A program made the position numbers and the translations under genes. Under the pieces are notes generated by a model. The model did no database searches and was not told where the DNA came from. It saw only the letters and a list, made by a program, of their open reading frames with translations. Below are positions 1-7,176 of a DNA stretch of 14,833 bases, piece by piece; position 1 is the first letter of the stretch, and the number at the start of each line of letters is the position of its first letter. The stretch covers positions 1 through 14,833 of the forward strand of contig NZ_CAMIHH010000080.1 of the NCBI RefSeq assembly GCF_946220915.1, given 5' to 3'. Origin of the DNA: an uncultured Flavobacterium sp. Lineage in GTDB: Bacteria; Bacteroidota; Bacteroidia; Flavobacteriales; Flavobacteriaceae.

Positions 1-146
1 ATGGCCAGTACTTCATTACTGTTCCATTCCACCCGTGCGATCGAATAAGCTCCATGAAAATTTCCACCATCGAACAGGACACGGACATTTCTTATATTCT
101 TGACTGGGCTCAGCACCTTTTGCGGCAAATTATAAACATATGGCAT
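1..146 (-). CDS. Partial small hypothetical protein, N-terminal 48 residues
   Basis: An open frame starts at an ATG at 146-144 on the minus strand and runs off the left edge without a stop. The visible 48 residues contain the stretch VRVLFDGGNFHGAYSIARVE, followed by a Trp and an acidic turn. I recall this pattern from small conserved Bacteroidota proteins (roughly 80-130 residues) in accessory regions, but I know no function for them. It lies 44 bases downstream of the DUF3800 gene on the same strand, so it may be the last gene of the operon. The spacer is very AT-rich with no hairpin. The start is the first ATG after the stop of the previous gene. The end of the gene is not in the window. 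Confidence 0.55.
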   Translation of the reverse strand, partial: MPYVYNLPQKVLSPVKNIRNVRVLFDGGNFHGAYSIARVEWNSNEVLA

Positions 147-190
147 AAAAATGTTTTATATGATATTATATTTTTTTTATAGTTAACTAC

Positions 191-1285
191 TTACCTAGGA
201 TATGACTTCCTATAAAGTTCCTCATTCTCCATCGCTTTTTTAGCGATAAATTCCAATGGATCCGAATCTCCTGAAGTATCGACATCCATGATATCCATTA
301 CAGACAAATCCGGCTGGAGTGGATGTACTTCCATCTTTCCCAACCGAGTCCCTGCGATGATTTTGGCAACTTTGTCATTAGGACCATAATCGAGTAGTAT
401 ATTTTTTGCGTAATGCGCGAATGCACTGCCAAGCAGGTCAGAGAGTTGCACCTGCTCAAAATCTTTGGAATCAACCAGCTTAACAGAATCAATCTGAAGT
501 GGAAAGGTCATCTTCCTGGAATCGTATCCTACCTCGGTTTTATCATCCCCTATGTTATAGGAAAGAAAATATATGTAGTCCTTCCAGAATGTTACCTGCT
601 TGGAATCATCATGTACGATGTCAATCCGCTGCCCACTCTTTTTTGTCCAGGCATCGCTCAGTATAATCAGGCCCGGAAGCGATAAATCTATGGAAAACTT
701 ATTTATCGACTCCATAATATCTTCAATATACCTACTGCTCTGAAGTATTGGGGCAAAGAAATTTTTCTGCCCCTCATCAGTTATTTTTTCATACATCATT
801 GCTGCATGGTTGTAAAATGCCATTATTGCATCGTCCTGCTTGAGCCGAATCATTTTTTGAAAGAGCATCAAAAGTTCTTCATAATCCGGAACAAGTTCAC
901 CGGTTATGGTGCATAAGAAAAGGCCTGTGGCATACTTGACATTCATCCAGTTAGCGTTAAAGTCGATACCTAAATGATAAAATACCGTTTCTACAAGCTG
1001 GTCGGAAAGGTGTGCGCAGAGGGAAAATTTCTTATTATAATAAGCGATCTTGACCCTGTCATAATCAATCCTCTCATCATTAAGCACCTGCTCCAGCGGC
1101 TTCTGGTACTTGGGATATTTGCGCATTCCCTTGAAATGGATCTCCGAGGCCATGGTCTTGATTGGGGACAGGATGTCGTTTGCCTCTTCAATGGAGAAGT
1201 TGTGGGACACCAGTACATAAACGGGCTGGTCACTATCAAGAAGGTTCTGCCCTGAATTACCTGCTTCATCAAAAAATATCTCCAT
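191..1285 (-). CDS. DUF3800 domain protein (predicted RNase H-like fold)
   Basis: Codes for 364 residues. The N-terminus has the acidic pair of the DUF3800 family in FFDEAGN (D6, E7). A second acidic site is HDDS (225-228). The family's late signature (Gln, then an acidic residue, then a small-residue helix) is seen as QVQLSDLLGSA (278-288, D283). DUF3800 proteins are predicted RNase H-like nucleases or nucleic-acid binders and often sit in accessory islands; no activity is established for most of them. At 364 residues it is longer than a typical member (about 200-300), with a helical middle at 90-180. It follows the secreted-protein gene by 41 bases on the same strand and could be either the nucleic-acid-directed arm of the same system or an independent passenger. 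The family call is fairly secure; enzymatic activity is inferred only. Confidence 0.75.
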   Translation of the reverse strand: MEIFFDEAGNSGQNLLDSDQPVYVLVSHNFSIEEANDILSPIKTMASEIHFKGMRKYPKYQKPLEQVLNDERIDYDRVKIAYYNKKFSLCAHLSDQLVETVFYHLGIDFNANWMNVKYATGLFLCTITGELVPDYEELLMLFQKMIRLKQDDAIMAFYNHAAMMYEKITDEGQKNFFAPILQSSRYIEDIMESINKFSIDLSLPGLIILSDAWTKKSGQRIDIVHDDSKQVTFWKDYIYFLSYNIGDDKTEVGYDSRKMTFPLQIDSVKLVDSKDFEQVQLSDLLGSAFAHYAKNILLDYGPNDKVAKIIAGTRLGKMEVHPLQPDLSVMDIMDVDTSGDSDPLEFIAKKAMENEELYRKSYPR

Positions 1286-1326
1286 AATCTATAACTATAT
1301 CATGTGTATTAGTATCAAAAAAGGCA

Positions 1327-2643
1327 TCATTTGATTATACTGCTTAAAGAAATTTTGGCTACAACACCAAAGCTGATACGCTCCATCGGTTCCCTGAGAT
1401 TACGGACATCTTCCGGCTTGGCCCGCTCATAATTGTTGTTGATGTCATTAAGTTCGGTATAAAAACCGCCAATGAAAGCACCAGAACTCTTAAAAAAATA
1501 ACAGCCTATGCCTAAGTTTGTCGAATTTGGAAGTATAGCACTATTCCTTGACATCAATTGGGATTTCATGTATGGATTGATCAGGAGATAATTAGCCTGT
1601 TCATCAAGCCGTAGATTATAGATTACGTCAATATTCAATTCGTTAAATTCAACTTCACCATAATTGCCTGAAAATGCAGTAACTTTCTTTTCCTCCGTTA
1701 ATGTTTGCCCTGCCTGGGCGGTTGAAGTTGCAGTCTGCTTCAATGAATATTCCTTTTTGGTCAAAAGAGCATAATTATTGGTTTTAAGATACCCATAGGT
1801 AACCCCAAATGTGAATGATCCGTGGTGGATATTAATACCTGCCCCGCCACGTCCTCCTCTGAAGGATTCGTCAATAAAGCTCTTGCTTAGGTCCGTGAGT
1901 TCAAAAGCTATAAAGCGTTTGAATTCACTTCCGGTAATTCCTCCGTATCCGAAAGCAAGTATCTCCGTAAATCCCTTGCGGGCAAATTGTGACCAACCGA
2001 CATCGCGGCTTTCCTGTACTTCCTTACGCTTGGCCTCATAATCCTTCTTAAAATCGTCAAAGCCATTTGAAAGTAACGTCCATTCCTTTAATGCATCTGT
2101 ATCGCTCGCCAAGGGTTTGACGGCGTCGATCACTGTCCTGACTTCCTTAAACCTAAAAATGGAAGGTTCTACAGATTTTATTAGCTTATCCGAAGCTTCC
2201 TGGCTCAATGATGTACTGGCTATAACTCCCGTTACTATCAGGTTTCGGCACTCATCGATTCTCTGCCTGTCAAATTTTTCCAGTTTTGCGTTGATGCGGC
2301 TCCTGTCTTCAATACTTTCTTTTTTTTCACCAAAAGATATCCTTCCTCCTATAAATCCTTCCAGCGAAGCAGCCGGTACAAAATTTCCCTCTTTGAAGAG
2401 ATTTGCTAACCCTTCTTTATTTTCGCCCTTTACTGACACACCACCAATGTAGTTATGATTATGAGTAAGTGCCTGCTGGAGGTTATTTATTCCGAAACTC
2501 AATTGGGTCTTGCCAATATCCAGGCCAATACTGCTACCCTTCATAAAAATGGTGCTTTCGCCCTCCGCATTTTTAGTCAGGCTCTGGGCTGTTAAGTTTT
2601 GGCTAGCGCCCCAAATTAACAAAAATAGTATCTTTAGTTTCAT
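1327..2643 (-). CDS. Secreted, probably outer-membrane beta-barrel protein
   Basis: Codes for 438 residues. It begins with a clear Sec signal peptide: Lys at 2 and 4, a hydrophobic core at 5-12, and a likely cut in LTA-QS near residue 19. There is no lipobox Cys. Residues 23-85 are beta-rich. Residues 95-215 are charged and helical, perhaps a coiled-coil or periplasmic insert. From about 255 to the end there are repeated amphipathic strands with Gly and aromatic residues (for example INIHHGSFTFGVTYGYL), ending in a strand at the C-terminus, as expected for an outer-membrane barrel. I recognise no named family. It sits 11 bases after the 105-residue gene in the same direction. An exported protein in an operon with a cytoplasmic-looking caspase and hydrolase is unusual. 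It could be an envelope sensor, a pore or an unrelated passenger. Confidence 0.65.
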   Translation of the reverse strand: MKLKILFLLIWGASQNLTAQSLTKNAEGESTIFMKGSSIGLDIGKTQLSFGINNLQQALTHNHNYIGGVSVKGENKEGLANLFKEGNFVPAASLEGFIGGRISFGEKKESIEDRSRINAKLEKFDRQRIDECRNLIVTGVIASTSLSQEASDKLIKSVEPSIFRFKEVRTVIDAVKPLASDTDALKEWTLLSNGFDDFKKDYEAKRKEVQESRDVGWSQFARKGFTEILAFGYGGITGSEFKRFIAFELTDLSKSFIDESFRGGRGGAGINIHHGSFTFGVTYGYLKTNNYALLTKKEYSLKQTATSTAQAGQTLTEEKKVTAFSGNYGEVEFNELNIDVIYNLRLDEQANYLLINPYMKSQLMSRNSAILPNSTNLGIGCYFFKSSGAFIGGFYTELNDINNNYERAKPEDVRNLREPMERISFGVVAKISLSSIIK

Positions 2644-2654
2644 AGCTATTTGTT

Positions 2655-2972
2655 TTAGACTGCAACATCTTTTTTATGATTATGAGCAATTCCGTTTTTA
2701 AGAATCACTTCCACATCTTTCTTGAAAAGTTTCTTATCACCAATGCTAACATTATATGTAATCATATTATTGGATGTTCCGACGGCGAACATCTCGACAT
2801 CTACAAAGTCTCCCGGAACCAGTATGTTAACCGTACATGTTGATGAGATGGTTTTGCCAGTCTGTTTGGCCGAGGCATAAAGCGCCTTGGCTTTAACTTC
2901 TCCCGAATGGATCCTAAGCCAGTGTATGGCTACGTTTACTGGATGCTCAAAAGTTATTAGAAATTCAATCAT
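2655..2972 (-). CDS. Small beta-rich hypothetical protein
   Basis: Codes for 105 residues with no signal peptide or membrane segment. The sequence alternates short hydrophobic strands with turns (strands near 2-8, 14-22, 27-33, 43-50, 56-64, 70-77 and 84-91), which suggests a compact immunoglobulin-like or similar beta-sandwich. The C-terminal tail is Lys/His-rich. I do not recognise the family. It is 25 bases after the 538-residue protein gene and 11 before the secreted-protein gene, all on the minus strand, so co-expression is likely. Its size and position would fit a small partner or regulatory subunit, but this rests on context alone. The start is the only good ATG near the upstream stop. 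Confidence 0.6.
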   Translation of the reverse strand: MIEFLITFEHPVNVAIHWLRIHSGEVKAKALYASAKQTGKTISSTCTVNILVPGDFVDVEMFAVGTSNNMITYNVSIGDKKLFKKDVEVILKNGIAHNHKKDVAV

Positions 2973-2997
2973 GTCTATATTTGTTACTGGTTTACAA

Positions 2998-4614
2998 TTA
3001 TATTTTCAGGCCTTGCCGGATACGTTCAACCGTAGTATGCGGAAGTTTCAGCATAGAAGAGATTTCACTGGTCCTGAGATCCGGTTGCTGAGCGAGTACC
3101 CTGAAGATGGTAGCGCCCTGCGCCCCGTGTTTTTTAAAAGCATTCTCAGCAGTTACTGTTGGACGGTTTACAATTGCATTATCAGCTGGCAGTTCTTCTG
3201 TTACTTTAACATGCGAAATCCATTTCGGAGCGGATATTTGCAGATCGATACTATAGTCTGGATGGTTCTCCAATGCCGATTTTTCTAATTCCATTCTGTA
3301 AGCTCTCCTGAGTACACGAATGTTTATGGCCTTAAAGGTGTTATAGGGAGAATCGAACATCTGTTTTTCAGCAATATAGTCATCCAGACTGCCTTGCGCA
3401 ACAAGATTACGGTTCGTGGCAGAAGCCCTGCGAATAGCGTCATAGGCAACCCGTAACATTGGGGTTCTCGTGTAGGAAACCCCCTTGTAATCAGGCTTTA
3501 TGTCATGGTGAAAATCCCGAAGAATATTAAGCGCGAGCAAATCGGGCGAGGTATCTGCATTATTAAGTATCCTTTCCCTTAAATTTCCGACTATTATGTC
3601 AAAAAGCCGGTCGTTGGCATCAGCATTGCTTTTCAGGTACATGTAGGTACCGACAAGCCCAAGCATCGGGGCATTGAATTTGCCATACGCCACCTGCTCT
3701 AATAAGAAATAATTCAGGGAAAAGTCATTGTTTTGGAGTTTATCCAGGCACACATCGGTATAGAAGTTATATTCATCATCTGCATCAAATTGGCTCTGAC
3801 GGCTTATGAATATTCGAAGGCTGCCGAAAAGTGGCTCACTAGCCAGCATCATGAACATTTGTGTATACCAGCCGTCATATACTGTTAAGGGTATCATCCT
3901 CGAACGGTTACGCTTGCGGTATCTCAGGAAATATGTTCCTGGTGCAAGATCGAGGCAGATACCGAGGTAGCCATTTCTGTCTGAAAAAGTACAGAGATTG
4001 GGAAATTGAAGTACAATGTTGCCACTTTCATCAAGGAGGTCGAACCGCTTCCAGTAGGTTTTGGATCTGTAACGCTCGTGGTATAGCTGCTCAGAAGGAT
4101 AACGCAGGAAAAGGAAAATGCCGTTCGGTCCTGTGTCCTCATTAATATCCTTAGGCCTTTCGCTTATTCTTTTAGCTGCATTTAGGTAGGATGTCGTAGT
4201 AGTGGCATAAGCAAGTGGGCCTGAAAAGGGCACAGAAGAATACAACTTAGGCACTTCAAGATTTCCATCATCCTCACCCACCCTCAACGCTGTAGAGGAA
4301 TCAATATCCACATTATTATCCATCACCTGCCCACTTATCTCTAAACGCACAGTATAGTGCCCCGGATATATCCAATAGATATGCACAAAAGGGTCATTAT
4401 TTGGAGAAGCTGCAATGATATTATTCACTTCGTCAAAGATGTGAATACGGGTAATCAGTCCATAAAACCTGGACAACCTGATGACAAGCTGTACCTTTCC
4501 TTCATTATTATAGTTATTAGCATAATTTGGACCAAAGCCAGTCCCTCCCACCCCGGTGACAGGGAACTGCACACTTGAGGCTTGCTGCTGCTGTTGTTGG
4601 TATTGCATCTGCAT
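2998..4614 (-). CDS. Two-module beta-sandwich protein with helical region and C-terminal winged-helix-like segment
   Basis: Codes for 538 residues. Residues 1-35 are low complexity (a run of six Gln at 6-11, then Gly/Asn-rich). Two similar beta modules follow, about 40-110 and 165-245. Each has a strand ending in Pro-Gly-x-Tyr-x-Val/Leu-Arg (YPGHYTVR at 83-90; APGTYFLR at 224-231), a motif common in prealbumin-like or carbohydrate-binding beta-sandwiches. Residues 255-335 are helical and include GKFNAPMLGLVGTYMYL, a pattern I associate with proteins found beside caspases and alpha/beta-hydrolases. Residues 340-445 are helical. The last 40 residues (499-538) read as a helix-turn-helix of winged type. 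No enzyme motif is seen. It starts 2 bases after the caspase stop, so it is probably translationally linked to it. A scaffold, sensor or adaptor role is inferred. Confidence 0.7.
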   Translation of the reverse strand: MQMQYQQQQQQASSVQFPVTGVGGTGFGPNYANNYNNEGKVQLVIRLSRFYGLITRIHIFDEVNNIIAASPNNDPFVHIYWIYPGHYTVRLEISGQVMDNNVDIDSSTALRVGEDDGNLEVPKLYSSVPFSGPLAYATTTTSYLNAAKRISERPKDINEDTGPNGIFLFLRYPSEQLYHERYRSKTYWKRFDLLDESGNIVLQFPNLCTFSDRNGYLGICLDLAPGTYFLRYRKRNRSRMIPLTVYDGWYTQMFMMLASEPLFGSLRIFISRQSQFDADDEYNFYTDVCLDKLQNNDFSLNYFLLEQVAYGKFNAPMLGLVGTYMYLKSNADANDRLFDIIVGNLRERILNNADTSPDLLALNILRDFHHDIKPDYKGVSYTRTPMLRVAYDAIRRASATNRNLVAQGSLDDYIAEKQMFDSPYNTFKAINIRVLRRAYRMELEKSALENHPDYSIDLQISAPKWISHVKVTEELPADNAIVNRPTVTAENAFKKHGAQGATIFRVLAQQPDLRTSEISSMLKLPHTTVERIRQGLKI

Positions 4615-4616
4615 CG

Positions 4617-5393
4617 TTAAAATATTATAGGGTTTTGCTCGTGATGGTTTCCATAAATTTCAGGCACCTGTGAATAACCGTAAGATTGTGCACGCGTAGG
4701 CACATGCTTGTAGAGATAGTTGGTGAGGCTTTGGGCAGTTATTTGGCCATCCACATCAGCACCCCCGGTAAGCCCCTCCAAAAGAACCTCTGTAAAAACT
4801 CCTCGCTTCTCACCCTTAGGTCCCGAAACCTCAAATGCCTCATTCTCATATTGTGCTGCAAGTGCTTTCATATACACAGGATTTTGAGTCAGACCGTATC
4901 GGTGTACCCCACCGCCTTGTGGATGAAATAATACCTGTACCTGGCGGCAGCAGTCTAGCCACATTACAATTTCCTGGAAAAGTCCGCCTGTCTTGAACTT
5001 TTTACGGTAATCCGATGAAGATAAGGCCGCTATATCCTTATCAATTTCATTCCAATTTGCCATGCATAAGCCATTGTTATCATCATCGTCTTCCACAGCC
5101 AGTCCATGGCCCGCAAAGTAAAAATATAGTCGCTTGGCCGCCACACCCCGCTCCAGTATTTGGTGGGTGATACCACTTATAACTTCATCAATTTGATGCT
5201 TTATCGGATTGAGGGGATTGTCTTGAGACACAATCAGGAAAGCATTTTGCTCGGGCACTCCCCCTCCTGTTTCTGAACGAATCCACTCATAAATTTTTTC
5301 AGCATCCGGTATGGCTCCTCCAAGGGTTTGCAACCCTCTCTTGTTTACTGGTGTATAGTGATTTATCCCTATTATTATTGCATATTCTTCCAT
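4617..5393 (-). CDS. Caspase-like cysteine protease (clan CD, peptidase C14-type)
   Basis: Codes for 258 residues, close to a bare caspase domain. The N-terminal strand EYAIIIGINHY (3-13) is typical of bacterial caspase and metacaspase domains, as is the following GGAIPDAEKIYEWI (25-38). The catalytic His lies in FYFAGHG (91-97; H96). The catalytic Cys lies in WLDCCR (145-150), by analogy with the metacaspase D-x-C motif most likely C149. An acidic loop, EDDDD (101-105), follows the His motif. No transmembrane, repeat or death-like domain is attached, so its partner proteins probably control it. The gene is 2 bases from the hydrolase stop and 2 bases from the 538-residue gene, which argues for tight co-expression. 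Prokaryotic caspases often act in abortive defence by cutting a partner; the target here is unknown. Confidence 0.88.
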   Translation of the reverse strand: MEEYAIIIGINHYTPVNKRGLQTLGGAIPDAEKIYEWIRSETGGGVPEQNAFLIVSQDNPLNPIKHQIDEVISGITHQILERGVAAKRLYFYFAGHGLAVEDDDDNNGLCMANWNEIDKDIAALSSSDYRKKFKTGGLFQEIVMWLDCCRQVQVLFHPQGGGVHRYGLTQNPVYMKALAAQYENEAFEVSGPKGEKRGVFTEVLLEGLTGGADVDGQITAQSLTNYLYKHVPTRAQSYGYSQVPEIYGNHHEQNPIIF

Positions 5394-5395
5394 TG

Positions 5396-6841
5396 TTATT
5401 GTTTTATAAAATACTGGATGCTTGTCATAGTTTTGTCGTCATCATCAAAATCTCCATGCTTTAATGAATGGGAATGTAATCCCTGCTGTACCTGGTCAAG
5501 GGTTTTGGAATATACCATTCGGCTTAACTGCGGTTCGTATAGATATTGGTGGATATCGGAAAGTTCAGCAATATCATAGGGAGACTCAAAGCGCAAATGA
5601 CGCTCCAATCCGAGTATGTAAGCATCATATGCATCTCCACCATCCTCAAGGATTCCTGAAATCAGGTATAGTAGTGACCGGGTATAGAAATAGGGAACAA
5701 GCAGATCCTCACACTCATGCTTATCTGCCATCGTATATATCCTTATGGCTTTGTAACTTTCCGGATGGGACAACACTAAATCCCTAAAGAGTTCGATCCT
5801 GCAAGCAGGTGCCATAAAGACGATCTTATTAAAACTCATTTCATTCGCTTTTTTCCTTACAGCCTCCATAAGATGACAAATGGCTATTGAGCCGGCACTA
5901 TGCCCTATGAGATCTATGGTCAGGCCATCCTGCTCGGCACTGTACTGAGCCAGTTTGTCCAGGAAATACCGGCCCACATACTGTTCATCCTGTTGCTGCC
6001 CCTGGGTACCTGTCCACATTATCTGCGCCTTCTCCTTCATAGAGCTCCATACCCAGGCACCAACCTCGGCAATATAGAATTGCCTCAATACTTCTTCGAC
6101 AATGGTAGGATAAGTACCGTGATCCCTATTGCTCATAAAGCGGTTTATGACACGATGCGAAATAGCAACCAAGGATTTTGCAAAAGTGATTGCTGTATAT
6201 ATCCCCCTTGCCCCCTCCCTTTCAGGTTGTGAAAGATGCGCTTTTGCAATGGACTGCTTAAGCTCTTTATCCTTATCGATAGAACGGGCAAAAGTTGCTT
6301 CCAATGTAAAGTCAGGAGGCAGCGGGCGCCCGCTTGAATTAGCGCTGCGGCTGGTAACGCCTGCGGCCAATGTATCTTTAAATCCTCCAAAAGGATTCGG
6401 CTTTGAAAGTTCCTGAGTAATCTGTTCTTCGGTCAGCGTTCTACCGCTGCGCCCAACTGCATCTGCAAAATCCAGTGGTAAATGTCCCGACAAATGAAAT
6501 AAGAGTAACTTGACTACTTTGCTGAAAATTACAGTCTCCGAAATCTTGGATATATTGCTGCCTATCGTTTCAATAAGGCCTGTTTCCCATACAAAACATA
6601 TAGGCTCAATCCCCGCTCCCGTGATATAAGGTGATACATGACGGGCAGTCTTTATTCCTTCGGTCTGGCTAACCAGGCCGCCATGGAAATAGAGTGCAAT
6701 TTTTTTGGTATTGCCTGTTTTGAGGCGTGTGAAAAGTGCATCTATATCTGAAGGTTTTGTCCGGACACCATCGGATTTCCTAAACGTGCCTCCCGGGCCT
6801 ACAGTTATAATGTAATCTTCTATAGGTAAAGCATCTGCCAT
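5396..6841 (-). CDS. Alpha/beta-hydrolase, caspase-associated
   Basis: Codes for 481 residues and is the first gene of the leftward operon. The fold is shown by a strand ending in the oxyanion motif YFHGG (51-55) and by the nucleophile elbow GHSAGS (313-318, Ser315) after a hydrophobic strand. The acid may be D373 or D378 near MADKHECED, and the His is likely H462 in KHGDFDDDD near the C-terminus. Between the oxyanion and nucleophile motifs lies a long helical insert (about 90-290) that could form a lid. There is no signal peptide, so it is probably cytoplasmic. A lipase, esterase or acyl-protein hydrolase role is possible; the substrate cannot be read from the sequence. It is followed after 2 bases by the caspase gene. 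Pairing of the two suggests either proteolytic activation of the hydrolase or a shared trigger. Confidence 0.82.
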   Translation of the reverse strand: MADALPIEDYIITVGPGGTFRKSDGVRTKPSDIDALFTRLKTGNTKKIALYFHGGLVSQTEGIKTARHVSPYITGAGIEPICFVWETGLIETIGSNISKISETVIFSKVVKLLLFHLSGHLPLDFADAVGRSGRTLTEEQITQELSKPNPFGGFKDTLAAGVTSRSANSSGRPLPPDFTLEATFARSIDKDKELKQSIAKAHLSQPEREGARGIYTAITFAKSLVAISHRVINRFMSNRDHGTYPTIVEEVLRQFYIAEVGAWVWSSMKEKAQIMWTGTQGQQQDEQYVGRYFLDKLAQYSAEQDGLTIDLIGHSAGSIAICHLMEAVRKKANEMSFNKIVFMAPACRIELFRDLVLSHPESYKAIRIYTMADKHECEDLLVPYFYTRSLLYLISGILEDGGDAYDAYILGLERHLRFESPYDIAELSDIHQYLYEPQLSRMVYSKTLDQVQQGLHSHSLKHGDFDDDDKTMTSIQYFIKQ

Positions 6842-6999
6842 TTTAATAAGGTAAATTATGTAAGATAAATATTGCTTTAAATGTAAAAAAAATTAGTTGC
6901 CATTTGCGGGTATTTTTACCTGTTTTATCACACTGCGGAAAACTACGTTTATAATTTCCAATACGAAAAGGGATAAAAAGGCAAGCGAAGTTATCGTAC

Positions 7000-7068
7000 G
7001 GGCAGCTGCTGCACGCGCATAATGGCCGCTGGCCACCCTTCGGGACTTATAGCGCTCCGCAGCCGCCC
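7000..7068 (+). promoter_or_regulatory. Predicted structured leader or antiterminator upstream of the ssb/PRTRC operon
   Basis: Folded by eye. Outer helix P1 pairs 7000-7009 (GGGCAGCTGC) with 7059-7068 (GCAGCCGCCC), nine of ten positions. Helix P2 pairs 7015-7022 (GCGCATAA) with 7047-7055, eight pairs with one bulged A at 7051. Inside P2 are two small hairpins: 7024-7034 (GGCC, loop GCT, GGCC) and 7036-7044 (CCC, loop TTC, GGG). The 3' strand of P1 includes 7061-7068, which is also the 5' arm of the terminator that follows, so P1 and the terminator exclude each other. That is the design of an attenuator or riboswitch controlling the downstream genes. It could instead be a stand-alone small RNA with its own terminator. 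No known Rfam class was recognised. Confidence 0.55.
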
Positions 7069-7113
7069 GCACACTTCAGGGCGGCTTTCTTTTTTTCCCT
7101 TTTTTCTTTTGGA
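7061..7113 (+). terminator. Strong intrinsic terminator upstream of ssb
   Basis: Perfect 8-bp stem AGCCGCCC (7061-7068) with GGGCGGCT (7079-7086) around a 10-base loop. A long T-rich tract follows directly (7087-7113, interrupted by a few C). It points rightward, yet no plus-strand gene lies between it and the leftward operon. It must therefore end a non-coding RNA, attenuate the transcript leading into ssb, or block readthrough from outside. The overlap with helix P1 favours attenuation or a structured RNA. Confidence 0.8.
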
Positions 7114-7176
7114 AAATTTTGTTTAGGCAGGGGTTGGAGAGAATGGAAACAATTTTCTCATTTAAAATATTGTATC

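Larger units (their letters stand above)
6842..7176. other. Non-coding spacer between divergent operons
   Basis: About 335 bases without a convincing gene. The left part (6842-6960) is AT-rich and should hold the promoter of the leftward operon, though I found no complete Bacteroidota-type promoter (TTG plus TAnnTTTG at normal spacing) on either strand. Near matches with seven of eight -7 bases are at 6911-6918 and 6944-6951 on the plus strand, both lacking a well-placed TTG. The right part (6990-7113) is GC-rich and strongly structured (described separately). The last 60 bases before ssb are AT-rich. The change in base composition near 6960-6990 may mark the junction between cargo and element backbone. 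Confidence 0.6.

Noticed and set aside
4588..4600. Short triplet repeat coding for the poly-Gln run of the 538-residue protein
   Set aside because: Only a few units and mixed with other Gln codons; treated as low-complexity protein sequence, not as a variable repeat locus.
6913..6922. Small inverted repeat around GGTA-TTTT-TACC in the spacer
   Set aside because: Only about four pairs in AT-rich sequence; too weak to call a terminator or operator.
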